Assembly: GCF_001865675.1 (NCBI RefSeq)
Contig: NZ_CP011319.1
Coordinates: 1,860,001 to 1,924,000 of the forward strand
Source of the DNA: Janthinobacterium sp. 1_2014MBL_MicDiv
Lineage (GTDB): Bacteria > Pseudomonadota > Gammaproteobacteria > Burkholderiales > Burkholderiaceae_D
DNA length: 64,000 nucleotides
Direction of reading: 5' to 3'
Each line of letters opens with the position of its first letter. Positions within the stretch are counted from its first letter, which is position 1. Both the position numbers and the translations under genes were made by a program. The notes under the pieces were generated by a model. It searched no databases, was not told the DNA's origin, and saw nothing but the letters and a program-made list of their open reading frames with translations. Below are positions 38,565-47,275 of this stretch, in pieces.

Positions 38565-39323
38565 TCAGGCTACCACCACCTTCACGCCCGCGTCGCGCAA
38601 GACCTGGGCAAAGCGGGGCGGCGGCGGCGCATCCGTAAACAGCATGTCGACCTGGGCCAGGTCGGCCAGGCGCACGAGGGCCTTGCGGCCGAACTTGTGC
38701 TGGTCGGCCACCAGCCACACTTCGCGCGACTGTTCGATGATGGCTTGCGCCACCTTCACTTCGCGCGCGTCGAAGTCGCGCAGGCTGCCATCCTCGTCGA
38801 TGCTGGAAATGCCGATGATGCCGATGTCGACCTTGAACTGGCGGATGAAGTCGATGGTGGCTTCGCCGACGATGCCGCGGTCGCGCCCGCGCACCACGCC
38901 GCCGGCCACGATCACTTCGCAGGCGGCATTGTCGGCCAGGATGGCGGCCACGTTCAGGTTGTTCGTCACCACGTGCAAGCCCGTGTGCTGGCCCAGCGCG
39001 CGCGCCACTTCCTCGGTGGTGGTGCCGATATTGATCAACAGCGAACAGCCATGCGGCACCTGCGCGGCGACGGCGGCCGCGATGCGCCGCTTGGCCCCGC
39101 TGTTGAACACCTGCCGCTGGCTGTAATCGATGTTTTCCACGGACGAGGGCAAGCCGACGCCGCCGTGATAGCGGGCCAGCAGGCGCGCCTCTTCCATCTG
39201 CTTGACGTCGCGGCGCACGGTCTGCGGCGTCACGTCCAGCTGCTGGGCCAGTTCTTCGACCGACATGGTGACTTTCTGGCGCACCACTTCGAGCAGGCGG
39301 CGCTGGCGGGGATTCAAGATCAT
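38565..39323 (-). CDS. glpR: DeoR-family glycerol-3-phosphate regulon repressor
   Basis: 252 residues from ATG 39323, preceded by AAAGAGA; an ATG at 39344 lacks a ribosome-binding site. N-terminal DeoR helix-turn-helix: MSVEELAQQLDVTPQTVRRD; sugar-phosphate sensor domain: LLINIGTTTEEVARAL, VVTNNLNVA, VIVAGGVVRGRDRGIVGE and DFDAREVKVAQ. Divergent from glpD and the glycerol transport operon, with repeated ACGAACA elements in the gap, so it should repress them until glycerol-3-phosphate accumulates. Confidence 0.9.
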   Translation of the reverse strand: MILNPRQRRLLEVVRQKVTMSVEELAQQLDVTPQTVRRDVKQMEEARLLARYHGGVGLPSSVENIDYSQRQVFNSGAKRRIAAAVAAQVPHGCSLLINIGTTTEEVARALGQHTGLHVVTNNLNVAAILADNAACEVIVAGGVVRGRDRGIVGEATIDFIRQFKVDIGIIGISSIDEDGSLRDFDAREVKVAQAIIEQSREVWLVADQHKFGRKALVRLADLAQVDMLFTDAPPPPRFAQVLRDAGVKVVVA

Positions 39324-39344
39324 GGTTGTCTCTTTAAAAGTCAA

Positions 39345-39428
39345 AAACGAACAGAAACGAACAAATAGTATTAAAAATATGTTGCTATGAGTTCGAATTA
39401 TGGCGTATCTTATTCATATTGCATTCGT
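39345..39428. promoter_or_regulatory. Probable GlpR operators in the glpR-glpD gap
   Basis: AAACGAACA occurs twice at exactly one helical turn (39345-39353 and 39355-39363). GTTCGAA (39391-39397) and ATTCGTA (39423-39429) are inverted relatives further along. The half-site resembles the E. coli GlpR core TGTTCG read on the other strand. Position fits control of both genes. Confidence 0.5.
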
Positions 39429-39514
39429 ATTAGCTATATATCGATCTTAACGACAGTCGCCGGCGATGCCTAGTCTTTCCTCGCCAGCGCGTCCCCGACA
39501 AGCACGGAGTTCCG

Positions 39515-41065
39515 ATGGCGGCAGCACAGCAGGACGTGGAAGCGGCAACAGGCACGATCGCATGCGACGTGCTGGTGGTGGGCGGCGGCATCAACGGCGC
39601 CGGCATCGCGCGCGACGCGGCCGGACGGGGCCTGTCTGTGCTGCTGTGCGAAAAAGACGACCTCGCTTCCCACACCTCGTCGGCCTCCACCAAGCTGATA
39701 CACGGCGGCTTGCGCTACCTCGAATACTATGAATTCGGCCTCGTGCGCAAGGCGCTGATCGAGCGCGAAGTGCTGCTGCGCTCGGCGCCGCACATCATGC
39801 GGCCCTTGCGCTTCGTCATGCCGCACGCCCAGGGTCAGCGTCCCGCGTGGCTGATACGCGCCGGCCTGTTTCTCTACGATATGCTGGCGCGCCGCGAAAT
39901 CCTGCCCGCCTCGAGCGGCATCGACTTGCGCCGCCACGTGGCGGGCCAGCCCTTGAAGCCCGAGTTCAAGCGCGGCTTCGTGTATTCCGATGGCTGGGTC
40001 GACGATGCGCGCCTGGTGGTCCTGAACGCCGTCGATGCGGCGCAGAAGGGCGCGCGCATCCTCACGCGCACGCGCTGCACGGCCCTGCGGCGCGATGGCG
40101 ACGGCTGGCTGGCTACCTTGCTGCAAGGCGACGGACATGCGCTGTCCGTGCGCGCGCGCAGCGTCGTCAATGCGGCCGGGCCGTGGACGGCCGAGTTCCT
40201 GCAGCAGGCGGCACCCGGCGGACAGGGCCGGCATTTGCGATTGATCAAGGGCAGCCATATCGTCGTCAAGCGCCTGTTCGCGCATGATCATGCCTACATC
40301 TTCCAGCATCCGGACGGCCGCATCGTGTTTGCCATTCCGTACGAGCACGATTTCACCCTGATCGGCACCACCGATCTCGACTATCACGGCGACAGCGGCA
40401 AGGTGGAAATCGACGACGAGGAAATTCGTTACTTGTGCGAGCTTTCCAGTTACTATTTCAGCAAGCCCGTCAAGCCTGCCGACGTGGTGTGGACGTATGC
40501 GGGCGTGCGCCCGCTGGTGGAGGACGCGGCGGCCGACGCCAAGGCCGTCACGCGCGATTACCGCTTCGAGCTGGACCAGGATGGTGCGCCGCTGCTGAGC
40601 ATTTTCGGCGGCAAGATCACGACGTTTCGCAAGCTGGCCGAGGAGGCGCTCGATTTGCTGGCGCCGGTGCTTGGCAATGTGCGGCCGGCGTGGACGGAAC
40701 AGGCCTGCCTGCCCGGCGGCGACGTGTTCGGCAGCATGCCGCAGAACCGCGCGGTGCGCGAGTTTGGCCAGTTCGTGCAAGGCTTGCAGCGCGACTATGC
40801 GTGGCTGCCGGCGGCGCTCGTGGCCCGCTATGCGCGCGCTTACGGCACCCGCATCCACCTGCTGCTCGAGGGGCGGCGCGAGATGGCGGCCATGGGCGAG
40901 GAGCTCGCCGCCGGCCTGTACGCGGCGGAGGTCGATTACCTGCGGCGCCATGAATGGGCCGTGAGCGCCGCCGATATCCTGTGGCGGCGCTCCAAGCTGG
41001 GCTTGCACCTGCCGCGAGAGACGGCGGGCAGGCTCGACGCCTGGCTGTTGCAGCATCCGTTGTAA
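39515..41065 (+). CDS. glpD: Aerobic glycerol-3-phosphate dehydrogenase
   Basis: 516 residues. FAD-binding N-terminus: DVLVVGGGINGAGIARDAAG; family motif SSASTKLIHGGLRYLEYYEF; further conserved PYEHDFTLIGTTD and FGGKITTFRKLAE. The C-terminal helical domain is of normal length. Oxidises glycerol-3-phosphate to dihydroxyacetone phosphate at the inner membrane and passes electrons to quinone. CGGAG precedes the ATG. First gene of the plus-strand glycerol cluster; 81 bases separate it from glpS. Confidence 0.95.
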   Translation: MAAAQQDVEAATGTIACDVLVVGGGINGAGIARDAAGRGLSVLLCEKDDLASHTSSASTKLIHGGLRYLEYYEFGLVRKALIEREVLLRSAPHIMRPLRFVMPHAQGQRPAWLIRAGLFLYDMLARREILPASSGIDLRRHVAGQPLKPEFKRGFVYSDGWVDDARLVVLNAVDAAQKGARILTRTRCTALRRDGDGWLATLLQGDGHALSVRARSVVNAAGPWTAEFLQQAAPGGQGRHLRLIKGSHIVVKRLFAHDHAYIFQHPDGRIVFAIPYEHDFTLIGTTDLDYHGDSGKVEIDDEEIRYLCELSSYYFSKPVKPADVVWTYAGVRPLVEDAAADAKAVTRDYRFELDQDGAPLLSIFGGKITTFRKLAEEALDLLAPVLGNVRPAWTEQACLPGGDVFGSMPQNRAVREFGQFVQGLQRDYAWLPAALVARYARAYGTRIHLLLEGRREMAAMGEELAAGLYAAEVDYLRRHEWAVSAADILWRRSKLGLHLPRETAGRLDAWLLQHPL

Positions 41066-41146
41066 CCTGGAACAAGATGACGCTGGCGACCGTGCTCCGC
41101 AGAGGGCGCGGCGAAGAATAAGAACACATCACTGGAGGAGAAGCGC

Positions 41147-42250
41147 GTGCAACTGGTACTGGACAAGATCAGCAGGAAGCAGGGGGCTGACGACTATTTA
41201 TATCCGATGTCGCTGGCGCTGGTGCCGGGCGCCATCAATGTCTTGCTGGGCACGACGCGTGCCGGCAAGACGACCCTGATGCGCGTCATGGCGGGCCTGG
41301 ACAAGCCCAGCGGCGGCAGCGTCACGGCCGATGGCGTCGATGTGACGGGCGTGCCCGTCAGCCGCCGCAACCTGGCCATGGTGTACCAGCAATTCATCAA
41401 CTATCCGGCCTTCACCGTCTACGACAATATCGCTTCGCCCCTGCGCTTGCGCAAGGTGCCGGAAGAGCGCATACGCGAGAAAGTGCTGGCGCTGGCCGAG
41501 CGCCTGCACATCACGCCCTACCTGCAGCGCACGCCGGGCGAACTGTCGGGCGGCCAGCAGCAGCGCACGGCGCTGGGACGCGCGCTGATCAAGGATGCGT
41601 CCTTGCTGCTGCTCGACGAGCCGCTCGTCAACCTCGACTATAAATTGCGCGAGGAATTGCGCCGCGAATTGACGGAATTGTTTTCCAGCGGCAGCACGAC
41701 CGTCGTGTACGCCACCACGGAACCACTGGAAGCGCTGCAGCTGGGCGGTCACGTGGCCGTCCTGCACGAAGGCCGCCTGCTGCAGCAGGGACCGACGCTC
41801 GACGTCTTCAACGCCCCCAATTCCATCGATGTGGCGCGCACCTTCAGCGACCCGCCCATCAACCTGATCCCCGCCCGCATCGATGCGCACGGCGTGGCGC
41901 AGGCGGGCGATGGCCTGGCCATCCACCTGAGCGGCGAACAGCGCGCGCGCCTCGGCGCGCAGAGCAGCGTGATCCTCGGCGTGCGCGCCCACAGCCTGCA
42001 CCTGGCGCCGCAATCCGATGGCGACGTGCCCATCGCCGCGCAGGTGGACCTGGCGGAAATCAGCGGCTCGGAAACCTATGTGCATGCGCGCCGCGGCGAA
42101 CTGGCCCTGGTGGCGCAGCTCGGCGGCGTGCACAACCTGGAAATCGGCAGCGCCTGCACCGTGTATTGCCAGCCGCATGCCTTGCTGATCTTCGCGGAAG
42201 ACGGCGGCCTGCTGTTCGCTCCGGGACAAGCCACGGCAGGGGGAGCCTGA
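41147..42250 (+). CDS. glpS: Glycerol ABC transporter ATPase, GlpS type
   Basis: 367 residues, GTG start with GGAGGAG upstream. MalK/UgpC-like: Walker A GTTRAGKT (35-42), Q-loop YQQF, canonical signature LSGGQ (133-137), Walker B LLLLDEP with Glu 158, then a C-terminal TOBE-like regulatory domain. Oddity: the H-loop position, normally YVTHD, reads YATTE, so the switch histidine is Thr 191. Its partner GlpT has the histidine but a broken signature, so the two should form an asymmetric heterodimer. First of a tightly packed block of five genes. Confidence 0.9.
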   Translation: MQLVLDKISRKQGADDYLYPMSLALVPGAINVLLGTTRAGKTTLMRVMAGLDKPSGGSVTADGVDVTGVPVSRRNLAMVYQQFINYPAFTVYDNIASPLRLRKVPEERIREKVLALAERLHITPYLQRTPGELSGGQQQRTALGRALIKDASLLLLDEPLVNLDYKLREELRRELTELFSSGSTTVVYATTEPLEALQLGGHVAVLHEGRLLQQGPTLDVFNAPNSIDVARTFSDPPINLIPARIDAHGVAQAGDGLAIHLSGEQRARLGAQSSVILGVRAHSLHLAPQSDGDVPIAAQVDLAEISGSETYVHARRGELALVAQLGGVHNLEIGSACTVYCQPHALLIFAEDGGLLFAPGQATAGGA

Positions 42251-42251
42251 C

Positions 42252-43355
42252 ATGGCGCGCATCGAACTGGTCGACCTGGCCCACGCCTATAAACCGAACC
42301 CGGCGGCTGCCGCCGACTACGCGCTGCGGCCCATGAGCATGGCGTGGCATGACGGCGGCGCGTATGCCTTGCTGGGACCGTCCGGCTGCGGCAAGACGAC
42401 CTTGCTCAATATCATCTCCGGCCTCGTGAAACCGTCGCATGGCAAGGTGCTGTTCGACGGCAAGGATGTCACGCAGTTGCCGACGGAAGCCCGCAATATC
42501 GCGCAAGTGTTCCAGTTTCCCGTCATCTACGACACCATGACCGTGCACGACAACCTGGCGTTCCCGTTGCGTAATCGCGGCTGGAAAGAGATCGAGGTGA
42601 AAAAGCGCGTGCAGCAGGTGGCGCAGATGCTGGAATTGACGGGCGACCTGAAGTTGCGCGCCAGCGGCCTGTCCGTGGACGCCAAGCAAAAGATTTCGCT
42701 GGGACGGGGGCTCGTGCGCCCCGACGTGGCCGCCGTGCTGTTCGACGAACCGCTGACGGTGATCGACCCGCATTTGAAATGGCTGCTGCGCAGAAAATTG
42801 AAGGAAATCCACCACGAACTGAAATTGTCCTTGATCTACGTCACGCACGACCAGGTGGAAGCGCTGACCTTTGCCGACCAGGTGGTCGTCATGACGCAGG
42901 GCGAAGTGGTGCAGACGGGCAGCGCGCAAGCGCTGTTCGAGGAACCCGAGCACACGTTCGTCGGCTATTTCATCGGCAACCCGGGCATGAACTTGCTCGA
43001 TTGCACGGTCGAGGATGGCGTGGCGCGGGTGGCGGGCCAGCCTTTGGCGCTCGCTGACGCGGCGCGCGCGGCCCTGCTGGGCGCGCAGGGAAAGATCACG
43101 GTGGGCGTGCGGCCCGAATTCGTCGAGTGTCTGACGGAAAGCGATAGCGGCGAAGCGGGCGGCGGCGATACCGTGGCCGCCACGGTCACGGCCGTGCGCA
43201 ACATGGGCACGCACTACCTGGCCGAATTTCGCCTCGGCAGCGCCACGGTGGCGGCCAAGCTGCGCGTCATCGACGCCGTCGCCGGCGACGCTGTACGGCT
43301 GCGCTTTCCCCAGCAACGCACTTTGTTCTACGTCAACGACAAGCGGGTGGCCTGA
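42252..43355 (+). CDS. glpT: Glycerol ABC transporter ATPase, GlpT type
   Basis: 367 residues, one base after glpS. Walker A GPSGCGKT (42-49), Q-loop VFQFP, Walker B VLFDEP with Glu 166, intact H-loop YVTHD (His 199). Oddity: the ABC signature is LSVDAK (140-145) instead of LSGGQ. C-terminal MalK-like domain present. It pairs with GlpS to energise glycerol import. The name follows the rhizobial glpSTPQV system and must not be confused with the E. coli antiporter GlpT. The stop shares one base with the glpP start. Confidence 0.9.
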   Translation: MARIELVDLAHAYKPNPAAAADYALRPMSMAWHDGGAYALLGPSGCGKTTLLNIISGLVKPSHGKVLFDGKDVTQLPTEARNIAQVFQFPVIYDTMTVHDNLAFPLRNRGWKEIEVKKRVQQVAQMLELTGDLKLRASGLSVDAKQKISLGRGLVRPDVAAVLFDEPLTVIDPHLKWLLRRKLKEIHHELKLSLIYVTHDQVEALTFADQVVVMTQGEVVQTGSAQALFEEPEHTFVGYFIGNPGMNLLDCTVEDGVARVAGQPLALADAARAALLGAQGKITVGVRPEFVECLTESDSGEAGGGDTVAATVTAVRNMGTHYLAEFRLGSATVAAKLRVIDAVAGDAVRLRFPQQRTLFYVNDKRVA

Positions 43356-44239
43356 TGATCAATACTGGTAAAACCGATAATAACCGCCGCGCTTGGCTGC
43401 TGATCCTGCCCGTGCTGCTGTGCGTGGCCTTTTCCGCCATCCTGCCCCTCATGACGGTGGTTAATTATTCCGTGCAAGATATCTTGAGCCCCACGCAAAA
43501 GGTGTTCGTCGGCACCGAGTGGTTCCGCATGGTCATGCTCGACGGCGACCTGCACAGCGCGCTGTTGCGCCAGCTGCTGTTTTCCGGCTCCGTGCTGGCC
43601 ATCCAGATTCCGCTGGGCATCCTGATCGCCCTGTGCATGCCGGCCGACGGCTGGAAGGCGTCGCTGGCGCTGGTGCTCATCGCGCTGCCCCTGCTGATTC
43701 CCTGGAACGTGGTCGGCACCATCTGGCAAATCTTTGGCCGCGGCGACATCGGCCTGATGGGCTATACCTTGAACCAGCTGGGCTTTGACTACAATTACAA
43801 CGGCAATTCGCTCGATGCGTGGCTGACCGTGATGGTGATGGATATCTGGCACTGGACGCCCCTGGTCGTGCTGCTGTGCTATGCGGGCTTGCGCGCCATT
43901 CCCGACGCCTATTACCAGGCGGCGCGCATCGACGGCGCCTCGCGCCTGGCCGTGTTCCGCTACATCCAGCTGCCGAAGCTGCGCAATGTGCTGATGATCG
44001 CCGTCCTGCTGCGCTTCATGGACAGTTTCATGATCTACACGGAACCGTTCGTGCTGACCGGTGGCGGGCCGGGCAATGCCACCACCTTTTTGTCGCAATA
44101 CCTGACGCAAAAGGCCGTGGGCCAGTTCGACCTGGGGCCGGCCTCGGCCTTCTCACTGATCTATTTCCTCATCATCCTGCTGTTCTGCTTTGTACTGTAC
44201 ACGTGGATGCAGCGCGTCGGCACGGGAGACCAGAAATGA
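43355..44239 (+). CDS. glpP: Glycerol ABC transporter permease, GlpP type
   Basis: 294 residues, six predicted membrane segments (AWLLILPVLLCVAFSAILPL first, LIYFLIILLFCFVLYTWM last). The binding-protein-dependent permease signature (EAA loop) appears as YYQAARIDGASRLAVFRYI followed by QLPKLRN. UgpA/MalF-like without the large periplasmic loop. Forms the channel with GlpQ and docks onto the GlpS/GlpT ATPases. Overlaps glpT by one base and glpQ by four. Confidence 0.9.
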   Translation: MINTGKTDNNRRAWLLILPVLLCVAFSAILPLMTVVNYSVQDILSPTQKVFVGTEWFRMVMLDGDLHSALLRQLLFSGSVLAIQIPLGILIALCMPADGWKASLALVLIALPLLIPWNVVGTIWQIFGRGDIGLMGYTLNQLGFDYNYNGNSLDAWLTVMVMDIWHWTPLVVLLCYAGLRAIPDAYYQAARIDGASRLAVFRYIQLPKLRNVLMIAVLLRFMDSFMIYTEPFVLTGGGPGNATTFLSQYLTQKAVGQFDLGPASAFSLIYFLIILLFCFVLYTWMQRVGTGDQK

Positions 44240-45042
44240 TGAACCGTAAAATCAGCGGCGCCATCCTCGCCGTCTTCCTGCTGGGCTCGCTGTTGCCCAT
44301 CTACTGGATGCTCAACATGTCGCTCAAGACGAACGAGGAAATCGTCGGCGTGCTGAGCCTGTGGCCCGAGCAGCTGACGTTCGCCAACTACCAGACCATC
44401 TTCACGGACCCGTCGTGGTACAGCGGCTACATCAATTCCATGATCTACGTGGCGCTGAACATGGTGATGTCGGTGACGGTGGCCTTGCCGGCCGCGTATG
44501 CGTTTTCGCGTTACAACTTTGTCGGCGACAAGCATTTGTTCTTCTGGCTGCTGACCAACCGCATGACGCCGCCCGCCGTCTTCCTCGTGCCCTTCTTCCA
44601 GCTGTATTCGACGGTGGGACTGATGGATACGCACCTGGCCGTGGCGCTGGCGCACATGGTCTTCAACGTGCCGCTGGCCGTGTGGATACTCGAAGGCTTC
44701 ATGTCCGGCGTGCCCAAGGAAATCGACGAGACGGCGTATATCGATGGCTACAGCTTCCCCCGCTTCTTCATCCGCATCTTCTTGCCGATGATCAAGTCGG
44801 GCGTGGGCGTGACGGCGTTCTTCTGCTTCATGTTCAGCTGGGTGGAACTGTTATTGGCGCGTACCTTGACCTCGGTCAATGCCAAGCCCATCGCCGCCAC
44901 CATGACGCGCACGGTGTCGGCGGCCGGCATGGACTGGGGCGTGCTGGCGGCGGCCGGCGTGCTGACCATCGTGCCCGGCGCGCTGGTGATCTGGTTCGTC
45001 CGCCATTACATTGCCAAGGGCTTCGCCATGGGGAGGGTGTGA
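44236..45042 (+). CDS. glpQ: Glycerol ABC transporter permease, GlpQ type
   Basis: 268 residues, ATGA overlap with glpP. Six membrane segments; MalG/UgpE-like. EAA loop: EIDETAYIDGYSFPRFFIRI with FLPMIKSG. N-terminus AILAVFLLGSLLPIYWMLNM and the following NEEIVG are typical of the family. Second half of the transmembrane channel. Two bases separate it from the DUF2160 gene. Not the E. coli periplasmic phosphodiesterase of the same name. Confidence 0.9.
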   Translation: MMNRKISGAILAVFLLGSLLPIYWMLNMSLKTNEEIVGVLSLWPEQLTFANYQTIFTDPSWYSGYINSMIYVALNMVMSVTVALPAAYAFSRYNFVGDKHLFFWLLTNRMTPPAVFLVPFFQLYSTVGLMDTHLAVALAHMVFNVPLAVWILEGFMSGVPKEIDETAYIDGYSFPRFFIRIFLPMIKSGVGVTAFFCFMFSWVELLLARTLTSVNAKPIAATMTRTVSAAGMDWGVLAAAGVLTIVPGALVIWFVRHYIAKGFAMGRV

Positions 45043-45043
45043 G

Positions 45044-45349
45044 ATGGAAAACAATATCGACAGCACCGCCAGCCTGTTCGGCTGGATGGCGTGGACGCCG
45101 GAAGTGGCCGTCTTTTTCATCGGCATCGGCCTGATGCTGGCCGGCATGACGATCTGGCAAATCCGTTCGCCCAGCATCGAGCGCAAGGGCTTTTTGCCCA
45201 TGCCCACCACGCGCGGCGACCGGCTGTTCATCGGCCTCCTGCTGGCCGCGTATGTCAACCTGGCCTGGGCGGGATTCACGGAAATGCAGCAGGCGATCGG
45301 GGCTGCCATCAGTTTTGTGTTGTTGTTAATTGTAATGCGTTGGGGGTGA
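45044..45349 (+). CDS. Small integral membrane protein, DUF2160 family
   Basis: 101 residues from ATG 45044, with GGGAGG a little upstream. Three hydrophobic segments: VAVFFIGIGLMLAGMTIWQI, LFIGLLLAAYVNLAWAGF and IGAAISFVLLLIVMRWG, joined by SPSIERKGFLPMPTTRGD. DUF2160 proteins occur almost always in glycerol ABC operons between the permease and binding-protein genes, but their role is not established; an accessory or assembly factor of the transporter is a reasonable guess. Confidence 0.82.
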   Translation: MENNIDSTASLFGWMAWTPEVAVFFIGIGLMLAGMTIWQIRSPSIERKGFLPMPTTRGDRLFIGLLLAAYVNLAWAGFTEMQQAIGAAISFVLLLIVMRWG

Positions 45350-45351
45350 GG

Positions 45352-45441
45352 GCACCTGGCACAAGCTGCGCTTGCGTCAGGTGCTACAAGTTAGGTGTAT
45401 GACGTCGTAGATGAAAAACCGGCCCGCCCATGGCAGGCCGG
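45352..45441 (+). promoter_or_regulatory. Two intercistronic stem-loops before glpV
   Basis: GCACCTG (45352-45358) pairs with CAGGTGC (45378-45384), with an inner CAAGC/GCTTG stem; then CCGGCC (45419-45424) pairs with GGCCGG (45436-45441). Neither has a T-run. Such hairpins between permease and binding-protein genes usually stabilise the downstream mRNA so that binding protein is made in excess. Confidence 0.5.
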
Positions 45442-45466
45442 ATGACAACTAAAAAGGAGATTCACG

Positions 45467-47194
45467 ATGAAATTGAAGTTCACGGTCTTCGCGGCCGCGG
45501 CCATGCTCGTGTCGAATGCGGCCCTGGCCGACGCCAAGCAGGCGCAAACCTGGATCGACAAGGAGTTCCAGCCCTCCAGCCTGAGCAAGCAGCAGCAGCT
45601 TGCTGAAATGAAATGGTTCATCGATGCGGCCGCCAAGCTGAAAGCCAAAGGCATCAAGGAAATTTCCGTGGTCTCGGAAACCATCGACACCCACGTCTAC
45701 GAATCGAAGACCCTGGCCAAGGCCTTCGAGGACATCACGGGCATCAAGGTGCGCCACGACATCATCCAGGAAGGCGACGTGGTGGAAAAGCTGCAGACGT
45801 CCATGCAGTCGGGCAAGAGCATCTATGACGGCTGGATTTCCGATTCCGACCTGATCGGCACTCACTACCGCTATGGCGCCGTGGAGCCGCTGTCCGACTA
45901 CATGGCCGGCAAGGGCAAGGATTACACGAATCCTGGCCTCGACTTGAAGGATTTCATCGGCATCAGCTTCACCACGGCGCCCGATGGCAAGGTGTACCAG
46001 CTGCCCGACCAGCAATTTGCCAACCTGTACTGGTTCCGCGCCGACTGGTTCGCGCGCAAGGATTTGCAGGCCAAGTTCAAGGCCAAGTATGGCTACGAAC
46101 TGGGCGTGCCGCAGAACTGGTCCGCGTATGAAGACATTGCCGACTTCTTCACGAATGACGTGAAGGAACTGGACGGCAAGAAAGTCTATGGCCACATGGA
46201 TTACGGCAAGAAGGATCCCTCGCTGGGCTGGCGCTTCACCGATGCGTGGCTGTCGATGGCTGGCGCGGCCGACAAGGGCATTCCAAACGGCATGCCCGTC
46301 GACGAGTGGGGCATCAAGGTGGCGGCCGACAAGTGCACGCCCGTGGGCGCGTCGATGTCGCGCGGCGGCGCCACCAATTCGCCGGCCGCCGTATTTGCGC
46401 TGACGAAATATATCGACTGGATGAAGAAATACGCGCCGCCGCAGGCGAACGGCATGAATTTCTCGGAATCGGGCCCCGTGCCGGCGCAGGGCGAAATCGC
46501 CCAGCAAATCTTCTGGTACACGGCGTTTACGGCCGGCATGACGAAACCGGGCTTGCCAGTGGTCAACAAGGACGGCACGCCGAAATGGCGCATGGCGCCG
46601 TCGCCGCACGGCCCGTACTGGAAGGAGGGCATGCAGAACGGCTACCAGGACGTCGGTTCCTGGTTCCTGTTCAAGTCCACGCCGGACGACCGCAAGGCCG
46701 CCGCCTGGCTGTACGCGCAATTCGTCACGTCGAAAACCGTGTCGCTGAAGAAATCGATCGTCGGCCTGACCTTCATCCGCGATTCGGACATCCGCCACGA
46801 TTACTTCACGAAACATGCGAACGAATACGGCGGCTTGATCGAGTTCTACCGCAGCCCGGCCCGCGTGGCGTGGACGCCGACGGGCAACAACGTGCCCGAC
46901 TATCCGAAACTGGCGCAGCTGTGGTGGAAGAACGTGGCCACGGCCATCACGGCGGAAAAAACGCCGCAGGCCGCCATGGATAACCTGGCCGAGGAAATGG
47001 ACCAGGTCATGGCGCGCCTGCAGCGGGCCGGCATGAAGGCGTGCGCGCCCAAGCTCAATCCGAAAGGCGACCCGAACCAGTACCTGTCGGACCAGCACGC
47101 CCCATGGAAAAAGCTGGCGAATGAAAAGCCGAAGGGTGAAACGATTGCCTACGACAAGCTGCTGCAAGCCTGGAAAGAAGGCAAGGTAAGGTAG
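45467..47194 (+). CDS. glpV: Glycerol ABC transporter substrate-binding protein
   Basis: 575 residues, AAAAAGGAG upstream. Signal peptide MKLKFTVFAAAAMLVSNAAL with cleavage after LADA or nearby. Family 1-type extracellular binding protein but unusually long (most are 400-450), as seen in the glycerol-specific GlpV group: YDGWISDSDLIGTHYRYGAV, WFRADWFARKDLQ, SMSRGGATNSPAAVF and VGSWFLFKSTPDDRKAAAWL. Periplasmic; delivers glycerol to GlpPQ. A strong terminator follows before glpK. Confidence 0.9.
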   Translation: MKLKFTVFAAAAMLVSNAALADAKQAQTWIDKEFQPSSLSKQQQLAEMKWFIDAAAKLKAKGIKEISVVSETIDTHVYESKTLAKAFEDITGIKVRHDIIQEGDVVEKLQTSMQSGKSIYDGWISDSDLIGTHYRYGAVEPLSDYMAGKGKDYTNPGLDLKDFIGISFTTAPDGKVYQLPDQQFANLYWFRADWFARKDLQAKFKAKYGYELGVPQNWSAYEDIADFFTNDVKELDGKKVYGHMDYGKKDPSLGWRFTDAWLSMAGAADKGIPNGMPVDEWGIKVAADKCTPVGASMSRGGATNSPAAVFALTKYIDWMKKYAPPQANGMNFSESGPVPAQGEIAQQIFWYTAFTAGMTKPGLPVVNKDGTPKWRMAPSPHGPYWKEGMQNGYQDVGSWFLFKSTPDDRKAAAWLYAQFVTSKTVSLKKSIVGLTFIRDSDIRHDYFTKHANEYGGLIEFYRSPARVAWTPTGNNVPDYPKLAQLWWKNVATAITAEKTPQAAMDNLAEEMDQVMARLQRAGMKACAPKLNPKGDPNQYLSDQHAPWKKLANEKPKGETIAYDKLLQAWKEGKVR

Positions 47195-47224
47195 TCGTGT
47201 AAACTCCTGCCGCCGTTGTTCCGG

Positions 47225-47252
47225 GGCACGGGCGTTTGCCCGTGCCTTTTTT
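47225..47252 (+). terminator. Intrinsic terminator between glpV and glpK
   Basis: GGCACGGGC (47225-47233) and GCCCGTGCC (47238-47246) form a perfect 9-bp stem with GTTT loop, followed by six Ts. It sits 23 bases before the glpK start, so glpK must depend on read-through or its own promoter. Confidence 0.88.
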
Positions 47253-47275
47253 ACTGTATAGCCGTAGTAGCGACC

